A DNA stretch of 64,000 nucleotides from Paraburkholderia graminis C4D1M (GTDB lineage: Bacteria > Pseudomonadota > Gammaproteobacteria > Burkholderiales > Burkholderiaceae), in the NCBI RefSeq assembly GCF_000172415.1, contig NZ_ABLD01000023.1, positions 48,379 to 112,378 on the forward strand, in the 5' to 3' direction. A model generated the notes under the pieces. It had not been told where the DNA came from, made no database searches, and saw only the letters and a list, made by a program, of their open reading frames with translations. Shown here piece after piece: positions 32,491 to 41,088 of this stretch; the stretch's first letter is position 1, and each line of letters starts with the position of its first letter. Position numbers and translations under genes: made by a program.

Positions 32491-33303
32491 TCAGCGCGGC
32501 ATGGCATCGCCGAGGAAGTGCCGCGCGTAGCGCGCATTGATGTCGGACAGACGGAACAGCGTCAGGAAATCGGCCGTGTTGAAGTCGGGGTCCCATGCCG
32601 GCGCACCGCAAATTTTCGCGCCGAGACGCAGATAGCCTTTGACGAGCGGCGGCGGCGCCACGTTGGCGCCGGTTTGCAGTTCGTCGACGGGCAACGGCGT
32701 GTGGGGAAACGCGCGATATTCGGGCGCGGTCAGCGCGCTGTCGCGCAGCGAGCAATACAGGTTCGCGGCGTAGTGGCCGCCGTCGACCATCGCGACGCTC
32801 GCGCAGCCGAGCATCGTCTCGTAGCCGTTGTGCTGCATGTAAGCCGCGAGGCCCGCCCACAGCGACATGATCACCGAGCCGCTGCGATAGTCGGGATGCA
32901 CGCACGAGCGGCCTACTTCGACCATCTTCGCGCGCAGGTGCGTGAGACGCGAGACGTCGAACTCGCTTTCCGCATACAGACGCCCGATGCGCGCCGCCTG
33001 GTGCGGCGGCAATGCGCGATACGTGCCGACCACCTTCAGCGTGTCGAGATCGCGCACCAGCAGGTGATCGCAATACGGATCGAACGAATCCACGTCGAGA
33101 CCGGCGGGACCGGAAAGGCGTGCGCCCATTTCATCGGCGAACACACGGTAACGCAGACGCTGCGCCTCGCGGAGTTCTTCGTCGGTGCGAGCCCACGTGA
33201 CTCGCAGCCGATGCTGCGCGGTGACCGTCTCTTCAGCGCGGGGCAGGCGGCGGGACTCGAAGATCGAAGCGAGGGGCAGGGTAGGCGTCGGCAGTTCTCG
33301 CAT
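32491..33303 (-). CDS. GNAT-fold N-acyltransferase, OlsB-like
   Basis: A 270-residue protein of the haemolysin-like acyltransferase type (Acetyltransf_5). Visible family features are LREAQRLRYRVFADEMGA, the DVDSFDPYCDHLLV segment and the central EVGRSCVHPDYRSGSVIMSLW. Relatives such as OlsB transfer a 3-hydroxyacyl group from acyl carrier protein to ornithine, the first step of ornithine-lipid synthesis, a phosphate-free lipid often made during phosphate starvation. That would fit the neighbouring Pho genes, but I see no Pho box here and the substrate is inferred. The ATG at 33303 begins the family-like region. Confidence 0.7.
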   Translation of the reverse strand: MRELPTPTLPLASIFESRRLPRAEETVTAQHRLRVTWARTDEELREAQRLRYRVFADEMGARLSGPAGLDVDSFDPYCDHLLVRDLDTLKVVGTYRALPPHQAARIGRLYAESEFDVSRLTHLRAKMVEVGRSCVHPDYRSGSVIMSLWAGLAAYMQHNGYETMLGCASVAMVDGGHYAANLYCSLRDSALTAPEYRAFPHTPLPVDELQTGANVAPPPLVKGYLRLGAKICGAPAWDPDFNTADFLTLFRLSDINARYARHFLGDAMPR

Positions 33304-33554
33304 TGGGCGTCCTGGTCGAAAAAAGGATGAGTCTTTTTTCGCCAATGTAGTAACGCGTGGTGACGCTCGCATGGCAAAGCTGTGACGATTGGATGACTGC
33401 CTGTAAGGGGCAGCGGAGGAATCGTGCGGGGAGGCGGTTTGTGAGGCGCTCCTTGAGGCGCATGCGCGCTTGTTTTATGTGCTGCGGTGCTGCCGCTGCG
33501 GTCTTTGCGGTTTGCGGTTTGCGGCCGCGGTTTGCGCGCGGCCTGTGAACTGGT

Positions 33555-34013
33555 TCAGACCAGCTCGGGCGTGATGGCCGCGTGCAGCACCGCCTGATCG
33601 TCGCCGTGGCGCTCGCGGCTCGCGATCCACCATAGGCCGGCTTTCTTGATTGGCCAGCTTGCGTCGCTGCTCGCGAGCAGTCTGGCGGCGACGTGGCCGA
33701 GCGTCGGCTGATGACCGACGATCACCACCGTTTCGGCGATGCCTTTCGGCCAGCCGGCGGCGGTCAGCACATCGAGCGCACTGGCATTCGGCGCGAGTTC
33801 GCGCACGACGCGGTACTGGTCGCTCAGCGTCTCCGCGGTCTGGATGGTGCGCACGGCGGGGCTCGCGAGGATCACGGCGTCGTCGGGCAGGCGCGTGCGC
33901 AGCCACTTCGCGACGTTTTGCGCCTGCTTGCGGCCACGCGTGGTCAGCGCGCGGGCGAGATCCGTGGAGGCGTAGTCTTCGGCTTCGGCGTGACGCCAGA
34001 GAATCAGATTCAT
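33555..34013 (-). CDS. sixA: SixA-type phosphohistidine phosphatase
   Basis: A 152-residue histidine phosphatase of the RHG superfamily. The catalytic start LWRHAEAED (His near residue 8) is followed by Arg in ASPAVRTIQTAE and the second His in VIVGHQPTLGH. The short length and HAEAE form are typical of SixA, which dephosphorylates phosphohistidine on histidine-kinase HPt domains or on the nitrogen phosphotransferase system. The ATG at 34013 is the natural start; the upstream extension is Arg/Pro-rich and unlikely to be coding. Confidence 0.82.
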   Translation of the reverse strand: MNLILWRHAEAEDYASTDLARALTTRGRKQAQNVAKWLRTRLPDDAVILASPAVRTIQTAETLSDQYRVVRELAPNASALDVLTAAGWPKGIAETVVIVGHQPTLGHVAARLLASSDASWPIKKAGLWWIASRERHGDDQAVLHAAITPELV

Positions 34014-34235
34014 GCGGGCTCCTTTTCTCGAGTCTGAGTGCGGCGAGGGCGCGCGGAGGGGCGGGTTTGGCGGTGTGCTCTGTCCGTGTCCACTGTCGCA
34101 TGCGGGTGCGGCGGGTTGCAAGGCGGGTGAGGCGGCTTGCCTTGTCACCTCGTCTCGTCTCGTTGCTCGCGTCGAGCGTTCGAATGTCTTACTAGCAGAT
34201 CGCGGTCCTGAATGCCGGCGGCGGCGGACGCCCAA

Positions 34236-34272
34236 AAAGCAAAAACCCGCGAAGCCGAAGGCTACGCGGGTT
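34236..34272 (-). terminator. Rho-independent terminator after tRNA-Pro
   Basis: Stem AACCCGCG...CGCGGGTT with an inner AGCC/GGCT extension across one A-A mismatch (34244-34256 with 34260-34272). On the minus strand a T5 tract follows. It lies about 35 bases beyond the tRNA-Pro 3' end. Confidence 0.8.
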
Positions 34273-34305
34273 CTGTGATGCGCTTAATGCTTGATGCCAA
34301 TTTCG

Positions 34306-34382
34306 TGGTCGGAGCGAAAGGATTCGAACCTTCGACCCTCTGATCCCAAATCAGATGCGCTACCAGGCTGCGCTACGCTCCG
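34306..34382 (-). tRNA. tRNA-Pro (anticodon TGG)
   Basis: A 77-nucleotide cloverleaf on the minus strand with encoded CCA. The acceptor stem CGGAGCG pairs with CGCTCCG. The anticodon stem TCTGA/TCAGA encloses TTTGGGA, giving TGG, which reads proline CCA codons. The T-loop TTCGAAT is standard. Confidence 0.95.
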
Positions 34383-34455
34383 ACGAATCCGAGATTCTAC
34401 GTGGCTTTAGGTGCCAGAGTCAATCGCGAATTGCGTCGGAGCAAAGTTAGCCGCG

Positions 34456-34614
34456 TCATATGCGCCCGAGCACCAGCAACACGATGACGATGATCAGCAC
34501 GACGCCGAGCACGCCGGTCGGGCGGTAGCCCCAACCGCTGCTATACGGCCAGGTCGGCAGCGCACCGATCAGCAGCAGGATAAGCACGATGAGCAGGATG
34601 GTTCCGATCGTCAT
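34456..34614 (-). CDS. DUF3309-like small membrane protein
   Basis: A 52-residue protein starting MTIGTILLIVLILLLIGALPTWPYS, with two hydrophobic helices separated by the WPYSSGWGYRPTG turn that typifies the DUF3309 family. Function unknown. A GGGAG ribosome site lies upstream of the ATG at 34614. It sits between tRNA-Pro and another small membrane protein gene on the same strand. Confidence 0.8.
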   Translation of the reverse strand: MTIGTILLIVLILLLIGALPTWPYSSGWGYRPTGVLGVVLIIVIVLLVLGRI

Positions 34615-34964
34615 TTGAGTTCTCCCTCTCGGCCCGAAAGGGTGCTGGGCCGCAGTCTGGTTGATCCGGCGCACATTGCTTGTCGCGACAGGCGACGCGC
34701 AACGCACGCGCTCCTTGCAGCCTGCGAATCAGCAACGCGCGTGCCCAGGGAGTTGACGGGGAGGCGCGACGAGGGGCGAGGGCGGAGCGACGGGCAAGAG
34801 CGCGGCTTGGCGCGCACGGCCACGCGGACGAGATCACTCGACCATCACAAACGGATCAGGCGCCAGCTCCAGCGAACGCCTTCAAGAAACAAAATCACGC
34901 GAACAAAACGACACCGTCCCGCGAGCGCGGGCTCATCTGCAAACGAGCGGCGCCAGCCGCGGTT
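34615..34964. other. Gene-free stretch between two small membrane protein genes
   Basis: About 350 bases. Plus- and minus-strand open frames here are Arg/Ala-rich and lack ribosome sites. I see no repeat or hairpin that stands out. Confidence 0.4.
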
Positions 34965-35141
34965 TCAATGCCGGCGACGCATCCAATGCGGCATATGCGG
35001 ATGTTGGTGACTTATCCAGTGATGCAGCATGCCTTCGCCATGTTCGCGTCGATAGGTTCTCGATTCGAAGATGGATAGTGCCAGCAGCACCGCGAGGCCT
35101 ACTCCGAGTCCGACCAGACCGGCGATCGATTCAGCGTCCAT
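34965..35141 (-). CDS. Small single-pass membrane protein, 58 residues
   Basis: I do not recognise this protein. It begins MDAESIAGLVGLGVGL, which runs into a single hydrophobic helix (about residues 6-24). The tail is basic and His-rich and ends HMPHWMRRRH. The start at 35141 is preceded by AAAGGAG at ideal spacing, which is the main reason to call it a gene. The tail, with about eight His and several Arg, could bind metal or lipid head groups, but this is speculation. It is below the length cutoff of many gene finders. Confidence 0.6.
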   Translation of the reverse strand: MDAESIAGLVGLGVGLAVLLALSIFESRTYRREHGEGMLHHWISHQHPHMPHWMRRRH

Positions 35142-35296
35142 GGCAGTCTCCTTTCACGTTCGGCTGTGACTTTATAGTAGGTCAAGCATCGCGAAATGGC
35201 AGAGCCGGCTGCGCGCGCGGCGTCATGGAATGCGCGTTGCGGGTAGACTTCCGCGCTCCCGTCGTGCACACCTTTTCGTTAGAGAGATTAGTGTCT

Positions 35297-35464
35297 ATGT
35301 TCCGCGTTTCGATGATTGCATTGCTGCTCGCCGCCGGTGTCGCCGGCTGTGCGGATGGACCGTCCGCCCATCACGCCGGCCCGCCGCAGGACCCCGCCGA
35401 TTATCACGGCGTGCCCACCGACACCCACCCGCCCGCGATGGTGCCCGCGCCCGTCGCGCGCTGA
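35297..35464 (+). CDS. Small predicted lipoprotein, 55 residues
   Basis: It begins MFRVSMIALLLAAGVAGC, a lipoprotein signal with lipobox VAGC and acylated Cys at residue 18. The mature part is about 37 residues, rich in Pro, His and Ala, with no recognisable domain. An alternative GTG start at 35291 would add two residues and fits an AGAGAG upstream slightly better. It has no close operon partner. Confidence 0.55.
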   Translation: MFRVSMIALLLAAGVAGCADGPSAHHAGPPQDPADYHGVPTDTHPPAMVPAPVAR

Positions 35465-35666
35465 GCCTGAGTTGAGTGTTCGTTAAGTTTGCGTCTGCGA
35501 TAAAGCGAAGCGTCGATGCGGGCACACCGGCGCTTCTGACCCACGCACACTGTTTGCGCGGAATGCGAGGGCTGCAGGCATTCTAGAGCCGCGTCCCTGC
35601 GGGATATGTGTGCGCTTGTTTCAAGGCGTAACGGGGAAGGCGGCGAAGCGAGGGCCGGCCAATGGG

Positions 35667-35904
35667 GAGGCAATGGCGAGACAACAACGAGGCAACAACG
35701 AGGCAACAACGAGGCAACAACGAGGCAACGACGAGGCAACGACGAGGCAACGACGAGCAGGGGCGAGGCAACCACGAGCCAACGACGATGCAGCCCCGAT
35801 ACAGCGGCGATGCAACCGCAGCGCAGAGCGTATCCGCACTTTTGTGGGCGAGGCAATGACGAAGCAACGGCGGGGCAACGAGGAAGCAGCGACGAAGCAA
35901 CGTA
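35667..35904 (+). repeat. 11-bp tandem repeat array (consensus GAGGCAACRAC)
   Basis: Eight consecutive 11-base units run from 35667 to 35754: the first (GAGGCAATGGC) and second (GAGACAACAAC) diverge slightly, followed by three identical GAGGCAACAAC and three identical GAGGCAACGAC. Two degenerate units lie at 35765-35786, and five more at 35850-35904. Because 11 is not a multiple of 3, the array is open in all three plus-strand frames (Arg/Gln/Thr/Asn/Glu-rich products), so open frames here are not evidence of a gene. The surrounding 35465-36013 holds nothing else I can support. Confidence 0.85.
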
Positions 35905-36013
35905 ACCCCGCTACACGCTCGCATTAGCACGACACGCCCCCGACGAACGACCAGCGCTTCCAAGCGTCAACGCCGTCGGCGCGACGCAACGCCACATCGC
36001 CAGAACAAGCCCC

Positions 36014-37375
36014 CTACACCCCCGCGCCCCCGACCCCACGCACCAGCCCCGGCAAATACCGCCCGAGCGTCACACCGCGCGCGGCCATGAAGACGAGCAT
36101 CGCGGCCCACAGTCCGTGGTTGCCGCACAGCGCGAGCAGCGGCCACGACGCGCCGACGAAAACCGCGAACGACACGATCATCGACGTCATCAGTTCGCGC
36201 GTCCGCGTCGCGCCGATAAACACGCCGTCGAGCACATAACCCGCCACCGACACCACCGGCGAAAGCGCCGCCCACGGCAGATACAGCTCGGCCGTGGCGC
36301 GCACGCTGGCCTGATCGGTGAGACCTTCGACGATCCACGAACCCGCGCCCGCATACACCAGCGCGAAGCCGCACGCGCCGAGCGCCGACCACAGCACCGT
36401 CACCTTGACCGCCTGCACGAACGCATGCCGGTCGCGCGCGCCGATCGCGGCACCGACGAGCGCCTCGGCCGCGTGCGCGAAACCATCGAGCCCGTAAGCC
36501 ATGAAGGTCTGAAAATTCAGCAGCAGCGCATTCGCGGCGAGCGTCGCGTCGCCTTGCCGCGCGCCGAGATGCGCAAACCATCCGAACGACAGCAGCAAAC
36601 ACAGCGTGCGCACGAAGATGTCGCGATTGAGCACGACGAGCCGCCGCAGCGCCGCGGCGTCGAAGAGCGCTTGGCGGTTCAGCGCAGGCAGACCGCGCGG
36701 CCTGCCGTGCCACAGCAGCGCCGCACCGAGCACGAAGCCGAGCGCGTCCGCGGTGGCGGTGGCCGCGCCGATTCCGGCGACGCCCCAATCGAACGCATGC
36801 ACGTACACGAAGACGGCGACAATGTTCACACCGTTGATGAATACCTGCGACAGCAACGCGAGCCGCACGCGCTGCGTCCCCAGCAGCCAGCCAAGCACCA
36901 CGTAGTTGCCGAGCGCGAGCGGCGCCGCCCAGATGCGCGCATGGCAGTAAAGCCGCGCGTTGCGCTGCACGGCCTCGCTGCCGCCGATGGCGCGCAGCGC
37001 GTAATCGAGGAGCGGCGCTTGCAGCGCGAGCACCGCCGCGCCGATCAGGACCGCGAGCAACAGCGCGCGCACGACGTTATCGCGTAGCCCCGCATCGTCG
37101 CGGGCGCCGTGCGACTGCGCGACGAGGCCCGTCGTGCCCATGCGCAGAAAGCCGAAACCCCAGAACACGAAGTTGAAAAAGAGCCCGCCGAGCGCGACGC
37201 CGCCCAGATACGACGCGCCGTCCAGGTGTCCGGCGACGGCGGTATCGACGGCGCCGAGAATCGGCTGCGTCAAATTCGCGAGGACGATCGGAAACGCAAG
37301 CGCAAGCACGCGGCGGTGCCAGCGCACCGGCGAGGCGGACGCGGGCGCGGGCACCGGCTGCGCGGCTTCGCTCAA
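36014..37375 (-). CDS. MATE-family efflux transporter, DinF-like
   Basis: A protein of about 453 residues with twelve predicted membrane helices in two MatE halves. The first helix has the family pattern FPIVLANLTQPILGAVDTAVAGHL, and the second half repeats it around GLDGFAHAAEALVGAAIG. Such proteins export drugs or metabolites using H+ or Na+ gradients. The start is probably the TTG at 37375, which overlaps the stop of the upstream DUF2288 gene and has AGGA at the right distance; GTG codons up to 37420 are in frame. Substrate unknown. Confidence 0.82.
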   Translation of the reverse strand: MSEAAQPVPAPASASPVRWHRRVLALAFPIVLANLTQPILGAVDTAVAGHLDGASYLGGVALGGLFFNFVFWGFGFLRMGTTGLVAQSHGARDDAGLRDNVVRALLLAVLIGAAVLALQAPLLDYALRAIGGSEAVQRNARLYCHARIWAAPLALGNYVVLGWLLGTQRVRLALLSQVFINGVNIVAVFVYVHAFDWGVAGIGAATATADALGFVLGAALLWHGRPRGLPALNRQALFDAAALRRLVVLNRDIFVRTLCLLLSFGWFAHLGARQGDATLAANALLLNFQTFMAYGLDGFAHAAEALVGAAIGARDRHAFVQAVKVTVLWSALGACGFALVYAGAGSWIVEGLTDQASVRATAELYLPWAALSPVVSVAGYVLDGVFIGATRTRELMTSMIVSFAVFVGASWPLLALCGNHGLWAAMLVFMAARGVTLGRYLPGLVRGVGGAGV

Positions 37376-37680
37376 TGGCGTTCCTGCACGCACACCCACG
37401 GCGACACGACCACGGCCCACAGGTCAGGATCGCGCGCGGCGAAGTCGGCGGCGGTTTCCGCTTGCACACGCTCGACCAGTCCGGACGACAGCCATTGCGT
37501 GACCTGCGTGGTGTCGTCGCTGGCGATGGCTTCGGCCACGCTCACCAGATCGAGGTCGCTCGCGACGCGCAGCAGCATGCCGCGCGCAAAAAAGCGTTCC
37601 AGCTCCGGCCAGCCGATTTTCGCGGTTTCGGCGAGCAGTTTGGTGTACAGAGGGCTGTGGGTCGCGTCGTTGGAAGTCAT
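37372..37680 (-). CDS. DUF2288-like protein
   Basis: A 102-residue soluble protein. The start LYTKLLAETAKIGWPELERFFARG, then VASDLDLVSVAEAIASDD and the end WAVVVSPWVCVQERH fit the DUF2288 family, whose function is unknown. It overlaps the MATE start by four bases, so the two are likely co-translated. Confidence 0.75.
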   Translation of the reverse strand: MTSNDATHSPLYTKLLAETAKIGWPELERFFARGMLLRVASDLDLVSVAEAIASDDTTQVTQWLSSGLVERVQAETAADFAARDPDLWAVVVSPWVCVQERH

Positions 37681-38404
37681 CGTAAGCGGGGTTCTGGCGG
37701 GGGTCGATACTATAAACCATCGGCGCGGGCAGCCTGCGCGGCGCGCAGCGTTCCGCGGCGCCGGGCCGTTGGGCAGTGATTCGATTCTGAACCTTCATGT
37801 CGCGCGGTTCAACGGCGCGAGCGGCTCATAAAAACCATTGCCGCGCGAACGGATTATGACTTTCGGCAGACTTGTGCAGCGACGTTCAAACGATTAACAT
37901 CTGATTATTAATTATGAGCAGACGATTTTAATCATGCGGTTCTGTCTATTTAAAATTGGGACATTTCGCCAATTGCGAACTTCTGTGGAGGATATTCGGT
38001 CGGCACAGGCGCGGTCAATCACGCTAGTTAATAGAAATGGTGCGGTGGCGCACTAAGCGCTTTTCGCGGCACTGCCCGATGAGATCACGTCCGGCGTGTC
38101 CGCTCACGATCGCTGTAAAACTTTCCTCAGCCCAATACGCGCGGCCCGGCACGAGCATTGCTCCATGCGGGTCTCGGGCGCATTAGGCAAATTAGCTTAT
38201 GAATTAAAGAGCCCGTTGATCAACAGATAAGAGCCCCGTGCACGGCTTTTATTCACCGAGCTTTGCGTTCACATAATGCGGAATCCGTGCGTCGCATCAC
38301 ACTGTTCGGATAATTAATATATTGCGCTTGTAAAAGCCGGTTGTTAAATTTCGTTCTGGCGCATGGTGAACCGGTCCTTTGCCGATATGCGCCGAACCCC
38401 CGTT
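37681..38404. other. AT-richer gene-free stretch leading to an orphan terminator
   Basis: Over 700 bases without a supported gene. From about 37,860 to 38,350 the sequence is visibly richer in A/T than its neighbours, with runs such as ATTATTAATTATGAG and GATAATTAATATATTG. No frame has both length and a ribosome site. It ends in a strong plus-strand terminator with no gene before it, so a small RNA or a short leader is possible. Confidence 0.5.
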
Positions 38405-38432
38405 AGCCCGGCCTCGCGCCGGGCTTTTTTTT
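38405..38432 (+). terminator. Orphan Rho-independent terminator
   Basis: Stem AGCCCGGC/GCCGGGCT (38405-38412 with 38418-38425), a 5-base loop and a run of eight Ts. The nearest upstream plus-strand gene is more than 2 kb away and all intervening genes are on the minus strand. Confidence 0.85.
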
Positions 38433-38654
38433 GCCTGCTTTTTAACCGCGGTCACCGCGACGACATACCTCGCGCGGATCATTAAACTTACCTTTCCTTT
38501 CGTCGATTATGAACGGGGTAATCATTTTCGTCGCGCTGTGGCCGATTGCATTCGCGGCTTTGCTGGCCTTCGCTGCACGCATCGAACCGCGTTCAGGGCG
38601 CTGGCTGCGCCGTCGGCTGGATTCACCGCAATCGGGCGGCGCGGCCAGCGCGGC

Positions 38655-38981
38655 TTATTGCTTGCAGCGGACGACCATCGACCGGTTTTTCACGTTCGCG
38701 CCGAAAATGCCGCCCACGGTGCCGCCCGAGGTGGCGCCGTTATCCACATCTTTCGAGACGACGTCGTAGCCGTAATTGCCGCAGACTTCGCCCGCGCGTT
38801 TATAGCATTCGGCCCAGCTCGTGCTCGCGTCGCTGCCGCTGCAGTTGATCGCGAACCCGGTGTCGCCGCTCGGCAAGTAGGTCATGGTGGTGGTCGTGGA
38901 ACAGCCGGCCAGGCTGCCCAGTGTCAGCACGCCGACACCGATCGCCGCGGCCGTCGCCACGGACGCCAATGCGCTCTTCAT
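38655..38981 (-). CDS. Predicted lipoprotein, 108 residues
   Basis: Starts MKSALASVATAAAIGVGV, with lipobox LAGC and acylated Cys at residue 27. The mature part is a short domain with three further Cys residues, in ending order INCSGS, AECYKRAGEVCGNYGYDVV and VVRCKQ, possibly forming disulfides. It resembles small exported proteins widespread in Burkholderia, but I cannot name a function. AAGGAAAA lies upstream of the ATG at 38981. Confidence 0.7.
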   Translation of the reverse strand: MKSALASVATAAAIGVGVLTLGSLAGCSTTTTMTYLPSGDTGFAINCSGSDASTSWAECYKRAGEVCGNYGYDVVSKDVDNGATSGGTVGGIFGANVKNRSMVVRCKQ

Positions 38982-39088
38982 TACGGTTTTCCTTACAGAT
39001 GACGTGGCAGACGTGACGGGTGGCCACGTCTGCCGGATTGAGCGTTTATAGCACGCGGGGTCCCCGCGCCACCCACGCCGCGGCGCGC

Positions 39089-39811
39089 CTAGCGCGGCGG
39101 CAGTGCGCGCGACGGGTCGATCGAGCGGCCCTGATAACGCAGCTCGAAATGCAGCATCACGCGGTTGGTATCGGTGTCGCCGATCTCCGCGATTTTCTGA
39201 CCTTGCGTGACGGTTTCGCCTTCCTTCACGAGCAGCGCGCGATTGTGCGCGTAGGCGGTCAGATACTCGGCGTTGTGCTTGAGAATCAGCAGATTGCCGT
39301 AGCCGCGCAGTCCGTTGCCGGCATAGACGACGGTGCCGGCCGCCGCCGCGACGACGGGTGTGCCCGCCGGCGCGGCAATGTCGATGCCCTTCGAACTCGA
39401 GCCGTCGAAGCCGCGAATGACGCTGCCGCTCGTCGGCCAGATGAGCGAAATCGACGACGCCGGCGCGGACGACGGCGCATTGTCGCCCGGCGCGGGACGC
39501 GGCGCGGCGGACGCACTCGCGCTGCCATTGCCGTTGCCGTTGCTGCGCACGGCGCCGCTCGTCGAGGCCACACCGTTGGGCGGCTCGACACGCAGCACTT
39601 GTCCGACTTCGATGCTGTCGGGGTTCGTCAGGTTGTTCCAGCGCGTGATGCTTTGCACCGATTGCCGGTGACTGCGCGCGATCTTCGACAGCGTGTCGCC
39701 CCGTTCGACGCGATAAAAACCCGGACCCACCGGCGCAGACCCGCACGCGGCGATGAGCGCCACCAACGACACGCACGCGAGTCGTTTGATCATTCTTGTT
39801 GTTTCAGGCAT
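39089..39811 (-). CDS. NlpD-like LysM and degenerate M23 (LytM) lipoprotein
   Basis: A 240-residue lipoprotein: signal with lipobox IAAC, a LysM module (about 30-75, FYRVERGDTLSKIARSH), a Ser/Ala/Asn linker and a C-terminal LytM domain. The metal-binding His found in active endopeptidases before the GIDIAAP motif is replaced (SSSKGIDIAAP), while the later AYAHN and LHFELRY histidines remain. That is the NlpD pattern: a non-catalytic activator of cell-separation amidases. The ATG at 39811 has GAGG upstream; an ATG at 39793 is also possible. It is not next to rpoS, where the main nlpD usually lies, so it may be a paralogue. Confidence 0.82.
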   Translation of the reverse strand: MPETTRMIKRLACVSLVALIAACGSAPVGPGFYRVERGDTLSKIARSHRQSVQSITRWNNLTNPDSIEVGQVLRVEPPNGVASTSGAVRSNGNGNGSASASAAPRPAPGDNAPSSAPASSISLIWPTSGSVIRGFDGSSSKGIDIAAPAGTPVVAAAAGTVVYAGNGLRGYGNLLILKHNAEYLTAYAHNRALLVKEGETVTQGQKIAEIGDTDTNRVMLHFELRYQGRSIDPSRALPPR

Positions 39812-39986
39812 TGGACCTCGCAAAGCGCTGCCGCGCGCCGATCCCGATCACGCGGCAGGTGGATACAAAGCGTCCGATTCTAACGGTTTTGCGTTGCAGC
39901 ATCGGAAAAGCGGCCAGGAAGGATGACGTCGCCCACCTTCTAACGACGCATGCTCCGTCCCGCTCAGGCCACAAACTCCGCCGCGC

Positions 39987-40895
39987 TCAGCCCAGTTTGC
40001 CTACATGGATGCGCAAAGCAGCCGCCTCGGTTTTGCCCGGCTGGAGCCAGCGCAGGCCCATGCCGTTGTGAATCGCATCGGGCAAGCCGAGCCACGGCTC
40101 GACGCAATAGAAGTCCGACTCCGGCGCTTCCGTCCAGGTCGTCACCGCATACCAGGGCACGGAGTTCGGTCGTTGGAGATCGATCGTGATGACGCGGCCG
40201 AGGCCCGGCGCGATCAGCCGCACCGGTTGCTTCGGCTCGCCGGTCAGGCAATGGAAGCGGTCGTGAATGCGCGCTTCGTCGAGCGTGTAGCGCGCTTCGC
40301 CCGGCTCGGCGGCGCTGATCGAACCGTCGGCCTGCTGGAAACGCCGCTCGGTGGGCGGCAATTCCAGCGACGTCTCGCCGCGCTGCGTGTGCGGCAGCGT
40401 GAAGTAAAAGTGATGGCCGGCGTAGTAGGGCAACGGGGCATCGCCGGTATTGGTGGTGGTGAGCGTGACGTCGAGCGTTTGCGCGTCGATCAGCGTGTAC
40501 GCGGCTTCGAAGCGAAAGCCGAACGGATAGCCGCCGCGCGTCGCCTCGCTGTCGGTCAGCACGAGGCGCAGGCCGGCGCCGTGCACGTCGGCGTGGGCGT
40601 CGAACGGCAGGTCGCGCGCGAAGCCGTGCATGGGCAGCTCGCGCACCGTGCCCTGTGCGTCGCGCCAATAACCGATCTTGCCGTCCACGCGATGGCGTCC
40701 GAGAAACGGAAACAGCAGCGGATTGCCGCCGCGGATGCGCGCCGGCTGGCTCCAGTCGGCGTGTTCCGGCCAATGAATCACCTCCTCGCCGTCGATGAGC
40801 CACGAAAGCAGACGGCCGCCGGCTTGCGGCGCAAAACGGAGCACGGAGGCGTCCTGGGCGATTTCGAGAATGTCCTGCTGCGGAGAAAGAGGCAT
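39987..40895 (-). CDS. Aldose 1-epimerase family protein
   Basis: A 302-residue galactose-mutarotase-fold protein that probably interconverts alpha and beta anomers of a hexose. Family features are GGRLLSWLIDGEEV and GNPLLFPFLGR near the N-terminus, MHGFARDLPF, the His of YYAGHHFYFTLP, and Glu in the C-terminal CVEPWLGLPDAI. It stands alone on the minus strand. The exact sugar is not evident. Confidence 0.8.
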   Translation of the reverse strand: MPLSPQQDILEIAQDASVLRFAPQAGGRLLSWLIDGEEVIHWPEHADWSQPARIRGGNPLLFPFLGRHRVDGKIGYWRDAQGTVRELPMHGFARDLPFDAHADVHGAGLRLVLTDSEATRGGYPFGFRFEAAYTLIDAQTLDVTLTTTNTGDAPLPYYAGHHFYFTLPHTQRGETSLELPPTERRFQQADGSISAAEPGEARYTLDEARIHDRFHCLTGEPKQPVRLIAPGLGRVITIDLQRPNSVPWYAVTTWTEAPESDFYCVEPWLGLPDAIHNGMGLRWLQPGKTEAAALRIHVGKLG

Positions 40896-41088
40896 GGTCG
40901 ATGGCGTGATCAGTAAGTGTTGAGCCGGCGCAAGCCCCGCCGGCCGAGACGACGATTTTGCTCTGCTTTGGCGTACGGGGAAACCCTTCTCGGGAAATTG
41001 CGAGTGTCGCGAGTTGGCGGTTGTTGCCGATAATCCGTCTCACTGCCCGGTGACTTCTACCGCCGGGCGAGATCGCTCAGGAGGCGTC

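Noticed and set aside
35667..35904. CRISPR array
   Set aside because: Units are direct 11-base repeats with no unique spacers and no cas genes nearby. The 8-, 9- and 18-bp arrays fail for the same reason.
35606..35927. Three overlapping open frames of about 100 codons in the 11-bp repeats
   Set aside because: They exist because the 11-bp unit lacks stop codons in any frame; no ribosome site or conserved domain.
38509..38769. An 86-residue plus-strand frame with a hydrophobic start
   Set aside because: No ribosome site, and its second half overlaps the end of a well-supported lipoprotein gene on the other strand.
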